A DNA stretch of 64,000 bases from Acidovorax sp. FJL06 (lineage in GTDB: Bacteria; Pseudomonadota; Gammaproteobacteria; Burkholderiales; Burkholderiaceae_C): NCBI RefSeq assembly GCF_003852545.1, contig NZ_QAJR01000012.1, forward strand, positions 112,942 through 176,941. Direction: 5' to 3'. How positions within the stretch are numbered: the stretch's first letter is position 1; each line of letters opens with the position of its first letter. This document shows positions 36,994-44,788 of this stretch, piece after piece. The notes below the pieces were generated by a model that did no database searches, was not told where the DNA came from, and was given only the letters and a program-made list of their open reading frames with translations. The translations under genes were made by a program, and so were the position numbers.

Positions 36994-37020
36994 CCCGGCA
37001 GGTGGCCGGGTTTTGTCTTT
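36994..37020 (+). terminator. terminator-like hairpin in the argC leader
   Basis: CCCGGC-AGGTG-GCCGGG followed by TTTTGTCTTTTTG on the plus strand, 52 bp upstream of argC. No plus-strand gene precedes it, so it lies in the untranslated leader of argC. Confidence 0.45.
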
Positions 37021-37071
37021 TTGTGGTTTGTTTTGGCAGACGCTGCCACCTTTTTTGCAGGAGTACCTCCC

Positions 37072-38004
37072 ATGTCCAGAGTCTTTATCGATGGCGAAGC
37101 CGGCACCACGGGCCTGCAGATCCGTGAGCGCCTGCAGGCCATGCCCCAGGTCGAGCTGGTGAGCATTGCGCCCGAGCTGCGCAAGGACCCCAACGCCAAG
37201 CGCGACCTGATCGCTGGCGTGGACCTGGTGGTGCTGTGTCTGCATGACGATGCAGCACGCGACACCGTGGCCATGGTCGATGCGATCACGCAGAGCACGG
37301 GCCGCACGATCAAGGTCATTGATGCCAGCACCGCCCACCGCACGGCCGCAGGTTGGGTGTATGGGTTCCCGGAGCTGGACGCATCGCAGACCCAGGCGGT
37401 GCGCGAAGCCACCCGCGTCTCCAACCCAGGCTGCTACGCCACGGGCGCCATTGCGCTGCTGCGCCCGCTGGTGGACGCAGGCCTGGTCCCCAAAGACGCT
37501 GCGTTGAGCCTGCCATCGGTGTCTGGTTACTCGGGCGGCGGCCGCACCATGATCGAGGCCTACGAAGCAGGCACGGCTGCACCCTACGAGGCCTACGCGC
37601 TGGGCCTGACGCACAAGCACATCCCTGAGATCCTGCGCTACACCGGGCTCACACGCCGCCCGGTCTTCATCCCGGCCGTGGGCAACTTCCGCCAAGGCAT
37701 GCTGGTGCAACTGCCTGTGCACCTGGACCTGCTGCCCGGCGCCCCCAAGGCCAGCGACCTGCACGATGCGCTGGCCAGCCACTACAGCCGCACCAACACG
37801 CCAGAGCAATGGGTCAGCGTGCTGCCACCCACCGACGATTGGAAGCTGGCGGCCGACACACTGGCCGACACCAACAAGCTGGAACTGCGCGTGTTTGCCA
37901 ACGAGGAACACCGCCAAGCCGTCGTCATTGCACGCCTGGACAACCTGGGCAAGGGCGCCAGTGGCGCTGCGGTGCAAAACATGAAGCTGATGCTGGGCGT
38001 GTAA
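37072..38004 (+). CDS. argC: N-acetyl-gamma-glutamyl-phosphate reductase (type 2)
   Basis: A 310-residue NADPH-dependent enzyme of arginine synthesis that reduces N-acetylglutamyl phosphate to the semialdehyde. The shorter, type-2 ArgC is recognised by [12 protein letters not shown], the catalytic [16 protein letters not shown] and the [11 protein letters not shown] end. GCAGGAG ribosome site 8 bp upstream of ATG 37072. A GTGGGTCGG/CCGACCCAC hairpin at 38011-38032 follows the stop, between argC and the convergent recX. Confidence 0.95.
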   Translation: MSRVFIDGEAGTTGLQIRERLQAMPQVELVSIAPELRKDPNAKRDLIAGVDLVVLCLHDDAARDTVAMVDAITQSTGRTIKVIDASTAHRTAAGWVYGFPELDASQTQAVREATRVSNPGCYATGAIALLRPLVDAGLVPKDAALSLPSVSGYSGGGRTMIEAYEAGTAAPYEAYALGLTHKHIPEILRYTGLTRRPVFIPAVGNFRQGMLVQLPVHLDLLPGAPKASDLHDALASHYSRTNTPEQWVSVLPPTDDWKLAADTLADTNKLELRVFANEEHRQAVVIARLDNLGKGASGAAVQNMKLMLGV

Positions 38005-38010
38005 GGCCGC

Positions 38011-38032
38011 GTGGGTCGGGGTGCCGACCCAC
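38011..38032. terminator. hairpin between convergent argC and recX
   Basis: GTGGGTCGG-GGTG-CCGACCCAC, nine perfect pairs, no T-run. Position between convergent genes fits a shared transcription end. Confidence 0.45.
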
Positions 38033-38052
38033 CCGTCAGACACAGCACACAG

Positions 38053-38511
38053 TCACTCCTCGTCCGACGCCCCGGTGCCCTGCACGGCACGCCGCACCAC
38101 ATCACCAGAAAACCCCCGCGCCAGCAAAAAACGCATGTGCTTGGCGCGGGTTTGCGGGTCTGTCGCGGGCTCGCCAAACTTGCGGCGCCACACCTCGTGG
38201 GCGCGCTCCAGCTCACTGCCCTGCAACTGGGCCACAGCGTCTTGCACGGCCTCTGCCCCCAGTCCTTTGGATTGCAGCTCTTGCCGGATGCGTGCCGCGC
38301 CCAAGCGGCTGGCACGGCGGTGCAGCACCGACTCCACCACCCGCGCCTCGCTGATGAAGTCTTTGGACTGCAGTTCATCGAGCACCGCGTTCAGGTCTTC
38401 ACCCTCTTGCACATGGGGGCTGAGCTTGCGCAACAGCTCGGCCCGCGAGTGCTCGCGCTGGCCCAGCAACTGCAAAGCGCGGCCTTTGAGCGATAGCGTG
38501 GTGAATCCCAT
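38053..38511 (-). CDS. recX: recombination regulator RecX
   Basis: A 152-residue all-helical protein that blocks RecA filament growth. Three tandem three-helix repeats are visible, starting with L-K-G-R-A-L-Q-L-L-G-Q-R-E-H-S-R-A-E-L and a later K-D-F-I-S-E-A-R. It is encoded directly downstream of recA, as in most bacteria, but a palindromic repeat copy sits in the spacer. Confidence 0.92.
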   Translation of the reverse strand: MGFTTLSLKGRALQLLGQREHSRAELLRKLSPHVQEGEDLNAVLDELQSKDFISEARVVESVLHRRASRLGAARIRQELQSKGLGAEAVQDAVAQLQGSELERAHEVWRRKFGEPATDPQTRAKHMRFLLARGFSGDVVRRAVQGTGASDEE

Positions 38512-38527
38512 ATAGGCCTCAAATGCT

Positions 38528-38585
38528 TCTGTTTTGATAGCTGATAGCGCTTATTGGATAAGCGCTATCAGCCAATTTCTTTCAA
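38528..38585. repeat. dispersed palindromic repeat copy between recA and recX
   Basis: The most complete copy in the window: GATAGCTGATAGCGCTTA-TTGGATAAGCGCTATCAG, i.e. CTGATAGCGCTTA pairs with TAAGCGCTATCAG (13 bp, short loop), plus the CCAATTTCTTTCAAAT arm. A transcript through it would fold into a stable stem and could tune recX expression. Confidence 0.8.
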
Positions 38586-38610
38586 ATCCAGAAGCATCCA
38601 GCGTGACACA

Positions 38611-39687
38611 TCACTCGTCGGCAGTGGCCGCTGGGACTTGCAACGCACCAGGCAGCAGGGCAATGCCCAGGCCTTCGCGCACCTTGTTCTCGATCTCGCG
38701 GGCCAGGTCGGGGTTCTCGCGCAAAAACTCCCGCGCGTTGTCGCGGCCTTGGCCGATCTTTTCACCGTTGTAGGCGTACCAGGCGCCGCTCTTTTCCACG
38801 ATCTTGGCGGTCACGCCCATGTCGATGATCTCGCCCTCGCGGCTGATGCCTTCGCCGAACAGGATGTCGAACTCGGCCGTCTTGAACGGGGGGCTCACCT
38901 TGTTCTTGACCACCTTGACCTTGGTCTCGTTGCCGATGGCTTCGTCGCCCTTCTTGATGGTGCCGGTGCGGCGGATGTCCAGGCGCACCGAGGCGTAGAA
39001 CTTGAGCGCATTGCCGCCAGTCGTGGTTTCGGGGCTGCCGAACATCACGCCGATCTTCATGCGGATCTGGTTGATGAAGATGACCATGCAGTTGGTCTTC
39101 TTGATCGTGGCGGTGAGTTTGCGCAGCGCCTGGCTCATCAGGCGGGCCTGCAGGCCGGGCAGCGCGTCGCCCATTTCGCCTTCGATTTCAGCCTTGGGCG
39201 TGAGCGCGGCCACCGAGTCCACCACGATCAGGTCCACTGCGCCCGAGCGCACCAGGCTGTCCACGATTTCGAGCGCCTGCTCGCCCGTGTCGGGCTGGCT
39301 GATCAGCAGGTCGGACAGCTGCACGCCGAGCTTCTGGGCGTATTGCACGTCCAGGGCGTGTTCCGCATCGACGAAGGCGCAGGTGCCGCCCTGCTTTTGC
39401 ATCTCGGCCACCACCTGCAGCGTGAGCGTGGTCTTGCCCGACGATTCCGGGCCATAAATTTCCACCACGCGGCCGCGGGGCAGGCCGCCCACGCCCAGCG
39501 CGATATCCAGGCCCAGCGAGCCGGTGGAGACCACCTGGATGTCCTCGATCACCTCGCCCTCACCCAGGCGCATGATGGTGCCCTTGCCAAATTGTTTCTC
39601 GATCTGGGCGAGCGCGGCGGCCAGGGCCTTGGCCTTTTCGGTGTTCACGGGCAATGCGGGGTTGGTGCCTTTGACTGCGACGTCCAT
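38611..39687 (-). CDS. recA: recombinase RecA
   Basis: A 358-residue strand-exchange ATPase and SOS co-protease. Walker [10 protein letters not shown], the [10 protein letters not shown] Walker B, the [18 protein letters not shown]2-adjacent block and an acidic-hydrophobic C-terminus are all present. SD AAGGAG is just upstream of ATG 39687. Two LexA-like operators and a sigma70 promoter precede it. Confidence 0.98.
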   Translation of the reverse strand: MDVAVKGTNPALPVNTEKAKALAAALAQIEKQFGKGTIMRLGEGEVIEDIQVVSTGSLGLDIALGVGGLPRGRVVEIYGPESSGKTTLTLQVVAEMQKQGGTCAFVDAEHALDVQYAQKLGVQLSDLLISQPDTGEQALEIVDSLVRSGAVDLIVVDSVAALTPKAEIEGEMGDALPGLQARLMSQALRKLTATIKKTNCMVIFINQIRMKIGVMFGSPETTTGGNALKFYASVRLDIRRTGTIKKGDEAIGNETKVKVVKNKVSPPFKTAEFDILFGEGISREGEIIDMGVTAKIVEKSGAWYAYNGEKIGQGRDNAREFLRENPDLAREIENKVREGLGIALLPGALQVPAATADE

Positions 39688-39731
39688 GAGAAAACTCCTT
39701 GAAAAACAACGGGTTGGATGTTTGCACCGCT

Positions 39732-39764
39732 CTGCAATTAATTACAGGCTGGATGCTTGAACAG
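39732..39764 (-). promoter_or_regulatory. two tandem LexA-like operators upstream of recA
   Basis: On the minus strand CTGTAATTAATTGCAG (39747-39732) and CTGTTCAAGCATCCAG (39764-39749) are both CTGT…CAG 16-mers of the CTG-N10-CAG type, separated by 1 bp, just downstream of the promoter elements. Each deviates from the CTGT-N8-ACAG consensus by one base in the right half. Confidence 0.6.
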
Positions 39765-39765
39765 T

Positions 39766-39795
39766 AGTTTATGCGAGCTGTTTGGCGGTATTCAA
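39766..39795 (-). promoter_or_regulatory. sigma70 promoter of recA
   Basis: Minus-strand TTGAAT (39795-39790), 18-bp spacer and TAAACT (39771-39766), with the LexA-like sites immediately downstream where a start point is expected. Confidence 0.5.
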
Positions 39796-39828
39796 GCGTA
39801 ATTTGGTCAGTTTGCCTGACAATCTGCC

Positions 39829-40326
39829 ATGCCTGACATTCTCCCTCCAGCGCCCGTCCAAGATGGCTGGCGCCAGACCCACCTGGGCCGCCTGCTCGGC
39901 CACGCCATGCGCCGTTTCGACGCCCGGGTGCTGCAACTCATGGCCCGCAACATCGAGGTGCCGCTGGCGCTGTCCAATCTCGCGGCGCGCGACCAGGTCA
40001 GCGCTGCCCATGTGCACATCACGCGCCACTTGGCGCTCTCGGGCGACCGGCTGACGGACCTGGCCCAGCGTGCGGGCATGACCAAGCAGGCCATGGCCGA
40101 CCTGGTTCAACAAGCCGAGGCCTGGGGCCTGGTCACGCGCGAGGCCGACCCGCTGGATGCGCGTGCGCGCCGGGTGTGCTTCACCCCTGTGGGGCTGGCC
40201 TGGTTGCAGGCGTTCCGCGATGCCGTGGCGCAGGCCGAGGCCGAGTTCCGCGAGGAAGTGGGGCGCGATGTGGCCACGGTGGTGGCGATCGGGCTGGAGG
40301 CCTATGCGGGGGGCGCCGCCAGCTGA
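39829..40326 (+). CDS. MarR family transcriptional regulator
   Basis: A 165-residue winged-helix repressor. The HTH region reads L-T-D-L-A-Q-R-A-G-M-T-K-Q-A-M-A-D-L-V, followed by the wing with D-P-L-D-A-R-A-R-R-V-C-F-T. The dimerisation helices lie at both ends. It starts divergently from recA and overlaps the end of the convergent LysR gene by 25 bp. Target and ligand unknown. Confidence 0.9.
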   Translation: MPDILPPAPVQDGWRQTHLGRLLGHAMRRFDARVLQLMARNIEVPLALSNLAARDQVSAAHVHITRHLALSGDRLTDLAQRAGMTKQAMADLVQQAEAWGLVTREADPLDARARRVCFTPVGLAWLQAFRDAVAQAEAEFREEVGRDVATVVAIGLEAYAGGAAS

Positions 40327-41270
40327 AGTGTGGCGCTGCCATCGCCGCCCGCACCCGCCGGCTGCGCGCAGGCCAGCAGCCACTGCCGAAAGCACTGCAG
40401 CGCATGCAACTGCGTGCGCCCCTCGGGGTAGCAGAGCCAGTAGCCCACCTCGCTGGGGTAGCCCCCGCGCAGGGGGGCATCGGCCAGGGGCTCGCGCACC
40501 AGGCCGGCGGTGATCTCGTCCTGCACCAGGCAGCGCGGCACCAGCGCCAGGCCCATGCCGGCCATCACGGCGCGGATCATGGTCTGGAACTGGTCGAACT
40601 GCGGGCCGGCCAGTGGGTCGATGCGGCCCGGCACGCCCTGGGTTTCGCTCCAGCGCAGCCAGGCCTCGGGCACGGTCACGTGGCGCAGCAGGGTGTGGCG
40701 CGCCACGTCGCGCGGGGTGTGGATGGGCCAGTCGGCCACCTTGCTGCGCGGTGCGATCAGGGCCACATCGTTGCCCGTGATGTAGTGCGCATGGGCGCCG
40801 GGCCAATGGCCATCGCCGAACAGGATGGCGCAGTCGAGTTCGGGCCGCTCGAAGTTGTAGCTGTGCACGTAGGGCACGAAATGCAGCGTGACCTGCGGGT
40901 GCTGCTGCTGGAACTGCGGCAGGCGCGGGATGAGCCACTTGGCCGCAAAGGTGGGCAGGCTGGAGAGGTGCAGGGCGCCCCCGCCGTCGTCGCTGGTGAT
41001 GAGTTCCAGCGTGGCGCTTTCCAGCTGGGCCAGCACCGAACGCACGGCCTTCTCGTAGCGCTCGCCCGCCGGGGTCAGCGCCAGGCGCTTGCGGCTGCGC
41101 TCGAACAGCGGCACGCCCACCCAGCCCTCCAGCTCCTTGATCTGCTTGCTCACGGCGCTTTGCGTGAGGTGCAGCGCCTCGGCTGCGCGCGACACGCCGC
41201 CGAACCGCGTCACGGTAGAAAACGCCCGCAGCAGGTGCACGGGGGGCGAGAGGCGGCGCAGGGACGACAT
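40302..41270 (-). CDS. LysR family transcriptional regulator (GcvA-like)
   Basis: A 322-residue LTTR. The N-terminal HTH (F-G-G-V-S-R-A-A-E-A-L-H-L-T-Q-S-A-V-S-K-Q-I) is followed by a linker helix and a periplasmic-binding-protein-like effector domain; the P-x-x-H-L-L-R-A-F start and overall length resemble the GcvA subgroup. Divergently transcribed from a Bug-type binding protein with a shared 107-bp intergenic region containing a palindromic site, so it most likely regulates that gene and itself. Confidence 0.9.
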   Translation of the reverse strand: MSSLRRLSPPVHLLRAFSTVTRFGGVSRAAEALHLTQSAVSKQIKELEGWVGVPLFERSRKRLALTPAGERYEKAVRSVLAQLESATLELITSDDGGGALHLSSLPTFAAKWLIPRLPQFQQQHPQVTLHFVPYVHSYNFERPELDCAILFGDGHWPGAHAHYITGNDVALIAPRSKVADWPIHTPRDVARHTLLRHVTVPEAWLRWSETQGVPGRIDPLAGPQFDQFQTMIRAVMAGMGLALVPRCLVQDEITAGLVREPLADAPLRGGYPSEVGYWLCYPEGRTQLHALQCFRQWLLACAQPAGAGGDGSATLQLAAPPA

Positions 41271-41285
41271 GCTAAGTAATCAAAT

Positions 41286-41302
41286 CATTCCACATTGGAA
41301 TG
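41286..41302. promoter_or_regulatory. palindromic LysR-type operator
   Basis: CATTCCA-CAT-TGGAATG is a perfect 7-bp inverted repeat containing a T-N11-A core, in the divergent region between the LysR gene and the binding-protein gene, 16 bp from the regulator start. Typical place for autoregulation plus activation of the divergent gene. Confidence 0.65.
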
Positions 41303-41377
41303 TTATCAGGCATATCCATTGCTTGGTACAGCCCTTTGATTCATTTACTCTCGACCCACCCCATAGGAGAATTCTTC

Positions 41378-42343
41378 ATGCAACGCCGTCACCTGCTCAA
41401 CGCATTGGCCGCCGTATCTTTCGTTCCAGGAATGTCTTTGGCGCAAGAGGGCAAGCCCCTGCGCCTCGTCGTGCCCTTTCCACCCGGGGGCGCCACCGAC
41501 ATCACGGCCCGCAGCCTGCAGGAGTCGCTGGCGCGCATCCTCAAGCAGCCCGTGGTGCTGGACAACCGGGGCGGCGCCGGTGGCTCCATCGGCATGGCCG
41601 AAGTGGCGCGCGCCCCGGCCGACGGCCTCACCATCGGCGTGGCCACGTTGTCCACCCATGGCGTGAACCCCGCCGTGTACAGCAAGCTGCCCTACCACCC
41701 CACCAAGGACTTCGTGGGCGTGACCGAGATCGTGAAGGCCCCGGGCGTCATCGTGATCAACCCGGCCGTGCTGCCGGTCAAGGACTTTGCCGACCTTGTG
41801 AAGTACCTCAAGGCCCATCCCGGCAAGGTCTCGTACGCCACGCCGGGCAACGGCACCATCGGCCACATGTGGGGCGAGCTGTTCAAGAGCAGCACCGGCA
41901 CTTCGATGGTGCACATCCCCTACCGGGGCGCGGGCCCGGCCGTCAATGACGTGCTGGCCGGGCAGGTGGCGGTGTATTTCGACCAGGTGGCCTCGTCGCT
42001 GCCGCACGTCAAGGCCGGCAAGCTCAAGGCGCTGGCCGTGTCCTGGCCCGAGCGGCTGGATGTGCTGCCCGAGGTGCCCACCTATGCCGAGCTGGGCTAC
42101 AAGCAGGCCAATGAACCCTCGTGGTTCGGCCTGGTGGCGCCTGCGGGAACGCCCGCCGCGGCGGTGGACCGCATCCAGCAGGCGGTGGCCCAGGCGCTGA
42201 AGGAGCCCGCCGTGCGCGAGCGCCTGGCGGGCCAGGGCCTGTACCCCTCGGGCACCACGCCCAAGGAGTTCACGGCCCAGATTGCCAGCGAGATCGACAA
42301 GATGAAGCGCGTGGCGGCCTACGCCAAGATTGCCCTCGACTGA
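41378..42343 (+). CDS. tripartite tricarboxylate transporter substrate-binding protein (Bug/TctC)
   Basis: A 321-residue periplasmic binding protein. A signal peptide (cut after S-L-A-Q) precedes the Bug hallmark L-R-L-V-V-P-F-P-P-G-G-A-T-D, then the D-N-R-G-G-A-G-G-S-I-G motif and the V-H-I-P-Y-R-G-A-G-P-A hinge. Bug proteins bind carboxylates; no TctA/TctB membrane genes are adjacent, so it is an orphan. AGGAGA ribosome site upstream of ATG 41378. Probably controlled by the divergent LysR. Confidence 0.92.
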   Translation: MQRRHLLNALAAVSFVPGMSLAQEGKPLRLVVPFPPGGATDITARSLQESLARILKQPVVLDNRGGAGGSIGMAEVARAPADGLTIGVATLSTHGVNPAVYSKLPYHPTKDFVGVTEIVKAPGVIVINPAVLPVKDFADLVKYLKAHPGKVSYATPGNGTIGHMWGELFKSSTGTSMVHIPYRGAGPAVNDVLAGQVAVYFDQVASSLPHVKAGKLKALAVSWPERLDVLPEVPTYAELGYKQANEPSWFGLVAPAGTPAAAVDRIQQAVAQALKEPAVRERLAGQGLYPSGTTPKEFTAQIASEIDKMKRVAAYAKIALD

Positions 42344-42483
42344 TTTGTTCTCCCCCGGGCCTGGTGCCCGGACCGGCCACAGCTGGGATGCCCTGACGCG
42401 GGGCCCTGTCTTCAGGGATAACCATAGTCACATCCCGGTCTGGGCGGCTAGGCCAGCCGCCCTCCTTTGCGCACACTCTGCCT

Positions 42484-43413
42484 ATGCATGCAGCCTTGAA
42501 ACTGATCCACCACCGCTTTCAACAAGCCCAGCCTGGCCTGACCGGCTCGCCCGGGCTGGCCACACCCGCCGTCCGCATGGTGACGGCCCTGCCCGGCAGC
42601 ACCCCGCTGGTGCTCGACTCGCCCCACAGCGGCACCCAGTACCCGGCCGACTTCGGCTCCGCCTGCGACCTGCCCACGCTGCGGCGCGCTGAAGACACCC
42701 ATGTCGAAAAGATCTACGCCTTTGCCCCCGCCTTGGGCGTGGCCTGGATCGAAGCCCACTTTCCCCGCATCTACCTGGATGCCAACCGCGACACCACCGA
42801 GCTCGACACCAGCTTGCTCGACGGCGCGTGGACCGACCCCATCTCCACCGACCCCCAGGTGCTCAGCAAGGTGCGCCTGGGCAAGGGCCTGGTCTGGAAG
42901 TTCACCGACGAAGGCGAGCCCATCTACAAGCGCCTGCTCACGGTGGCCGAGGTGCGCGCGCGCATCGACCGCTGCTGGCGCCCCTACCACGCGGCGGTGG
43001 CCCAGGCCATCGACGCCGCCCGCGCGCGCCATGGCTACAGCATCCACCTCAACTGCCATTCCATGCCCGCCGTGGCCGGGCGCTTTGCCACCGAGTTTCC
43101 GGGGCTGGAGCATGCCGACTTCGTGATCGGTGACCGCGACGGCACCACCGCCAGCCCGGCGCTGTCGGCACTGATCTGCGAGCACCTGCGCGCCTGTGGC
43201 TACAGCGTGGAATACAACCACCCCTACAAGGGCGTGGAGCTGGTGCGCCGCTACGGCCACCCCGCGCAGCACCGCCACAGCATCCAGGTCGAGATCAACC
43301 GCAAGCTCTACATGGACGAGCAGACCCTGGCGCAGCACCCCGAGGGCATGGCGCGCCTGCAGGCCGACCTGCAGGCCCTGGTGCACAAGCTGCTGGCGCA
43401 CGACCCGCGCTGA
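42484..43413 (+). CDS. N-formylglutamate amidohydrolase family protein
   Basis: A 309-residue metal-dependent amidohydrolase of the HutG/FGase family. Family blocks: D-S-P-H-S-G-T-Q-Y-P, D-T-H-V-E-K, D-A-N-R-D-T-T-E-L-D, L-N-C-H-S-M-P, G-D-R-D-G-T, Y-N-H-P-Y-K-G and I-Q-V-E-I-N-R-K-L-Y. It follows the Bug protein by 140 bp on the same strand and could share its regulon, though no histidine-degradation genes are visible. A diverged relative is encoded at 60887. Confidence 0.9.
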   Translation: MHAALKLIHHRFQQAQPGLTGSPGLATPAVRMVTALPGSTPLVLDSPHSGTQYPADFGSACDLPTLRRAEDTHVEKIYAFAPALGVAWIEAHFPRIYLDANRDTTELDTSLLDGAWTDPISTDPQVLSKVRLGKGLVWKFTDEGEPIYKRLLTVAEVRARIDRCWRPYHAAVAQAIDAARARHGYSIHLNCHSMPAVAGRFATEFPGLEHADFVIGDRDGTTASPALSALICEHLRACGYSVEYNHPYKGVELVRRYGHPAQHRHSIQVEINRKLYMDEQTLAQHPEGMARLQADLQALVHKLLAHDPR

Positions 43414-43426
43414 GCACCCGGCCCGG

Positions 43427-43474
43427 CCTCTCAGCCTCTCAGCCTCTCAGCCTCTCAGCCTCTCAGCCTCTCAG
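43427..43474. repeat. tandem repeat (CCTCTCAG)x6
   Basis: Six perfect 8-bp units between the convergent amidohydrolase and the serine hydrolase genes; the last unit provides the TGA stop of the serine hydrolase on the minus strand. Perfect arrays like this are prone to slippage; because each unit contains TCA the stop would survive unit gain or loss. Confidence 0.95.
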
Positions 43475-44685
43475 GCCAGCAGCGTGGAGACGCCTGCGTA
43501 GAGCAGGTCCATGCTGTCCGCCGTGGCGATGTTGCTGTGGGCCAGGCCCGCGCGCGAACCATCGAGCGCGACCACCGACATGGCCTGGAAGCCCGCGTCC
43601 TGGCCGTTGTGCAGCAGCCAGCCCGTGCCGTGCTCCGCATGCACCAGCCAGCCCAGGCCATAGCGGCCTGCGGGAGCGCGCCCCAGGTCGTGCAGGCCCT
43701 GCACGTAGCTGCGCGGCAGGGGCGTGGACTCGCCGCGCAGCGCCCGCAGGTGCCACTGCAGCCACAGCGCATCGTCCTGCACCGTGAGGCTCACAGCGCC
43801 CGCCGGGTCCAGGGTCTCCAGCCAGACGCGCTCCGGGGCTTCGGTCAGGGGCTCGGGCACGAGCTGCCCGTTCGCGAGGTCGTGGCCCGAGGGCTGCAGG
43901 CTGCCCAGGCGCAGCGGCTCCCCAATGAACAGCGACACGCCCAGGGGCTGCGCCACGCGCTGGCGCAGCAGCTCGGCCCAGCCCTGGCCTGTGGCCGCGC
44001 GCAGCATGCGGGCCGCCAGTGCGTAGCCGGCATTGGAATAGGCAAAGCCCGGGTCCGCGCCAGCGCCGCGGATGGGCGGCTGGCGCAGCAGCCAGGCCAG
44101 GAAGAAGGCCTCCACTTCGGCCGGCTCCTGCAGCCGCGCGATCACGTCGATCCCCACGGAATTCACGAAGGTGTTCAAGTCTTCGAGGGCGGTGAAGGCC
44201 ATCACGCCCGCACGGTGGTCCAGCAGGTCGCGCAGCGTGATCGGCTGGTAGGCGGGCAGGGCCTCGCGGGCCAGCCCGGGCAGTACCTGGGCCAGGGGGC
44301 TGTCCCAGCGCAGCAGGCCCTGGTCCACCACGCTCGCGGCCACGCAGGCGGTCATGGCCTTGGTGTTGGAGCCAATGGCCATCAGGTCGCCGCTCGCCAG
44401 CGGGGCGCTGCCCCCCAGCCGGCGCAGGCCGGCCACCGCCACGCGGGTGTGGCGCGCATCGGCCCACCCGGCAGCGGCGCCCACCACCCCCTGTTTCACC
44501 AGCCCGTCGGCCAGCGCCTGCACACGCCCCTGCGCTGCGCCGGGGCCGTTGTGGTCGCCGCCACCGCCGCCGCAGGCGGTGAGCAAGCTACCCAGCGCGG
44601 TCAGGCCTGCGGCGGCCAGCCAGTGGCGGCGCGAGAGGGGGACGCCGTGCGCCGCTGAAGGGGTTGCAAGGCTTGAAAGGTTCAT
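43471..44685 (-). CDS. serine hydrolase lipoprotein (class C beta-lactamase fold)
   Basis: A 404-residue penicillin-recognising enzyme. The N-terminus has an Arg-Arg export signal and lipobox L-L-T-A-C (Cys ~38), followed by a Gly-rich linker. Catalytic motifs are S-N-T-K (Ser-x-x-Lys), Y-S-N-A-G-Y and a late H-N-G-Q-D-A-G. These enzymes act as esterases or D-amino-acid peptidases on cell-wall material; true beta-lactamase activity is less likely. Start at 44685 fits the leader. The stop codon lies inside the CCTCTCAG array. Confidence 0.87.
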   Translation of the reverse strand: MNLSSLATPSAAHGVPLSRRHWLAAAGLTALGSLLTACGGGGGDHNGPGAAQGRVQALADGLVKQGVVGAAAGWADARHTRVAVAGLRRLGGSAPLASGDLMAIGSNTKAMTACVAASVVDQGLLRWDSPLAQVLPGLAREALPAYQPITLRDLLDHRAGVMAFTALEDLNTFVNSVGIDVIARLQEPAEVEAFFLAWLLRQPPIRGAGADPGFAYSNAGYALAARMLRAATGQGWAELLRQRVAQPLGVSLFIGEPLRLGSLQPSGHDLANGQLVPEPLTEAPERVWLETLDPAGAVSLTVQDDALWLQWHLRALRGESTPLPRSYVQGLHDLGRAPAGRYGLGWLVHAEHGTGWLLHNGQDAGFQAMSVVALDGSRAGLAHSNIATADSMDLLYAGVSTLLA

Positions 44686-44788
44686 GGCATCTCGTGAAGT
44701 GAAGAAGATGCCGGCATTGTTGAAACGCGAACCTTGGGCCAACCCAAAGATCCCGCGCAGATGGGGGCAGGCCGCTGGGCGCGGGTTC

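Noticed and set aside
43427-43474. CRISPR-like array
   Set aside because: Direct 8-bp tandem units without spacers; a microsatellite, not CRISPR. No cas gene in the window.
43471-44685. Antibiotic-resistance beta-lactamase
   Set aside because: Fold is class C-like but it is a lipoprotein of the esterase/D-aminopeptidase branch, with no K-T-G motif and a H-x-G instead; resistance cannot be inferred.
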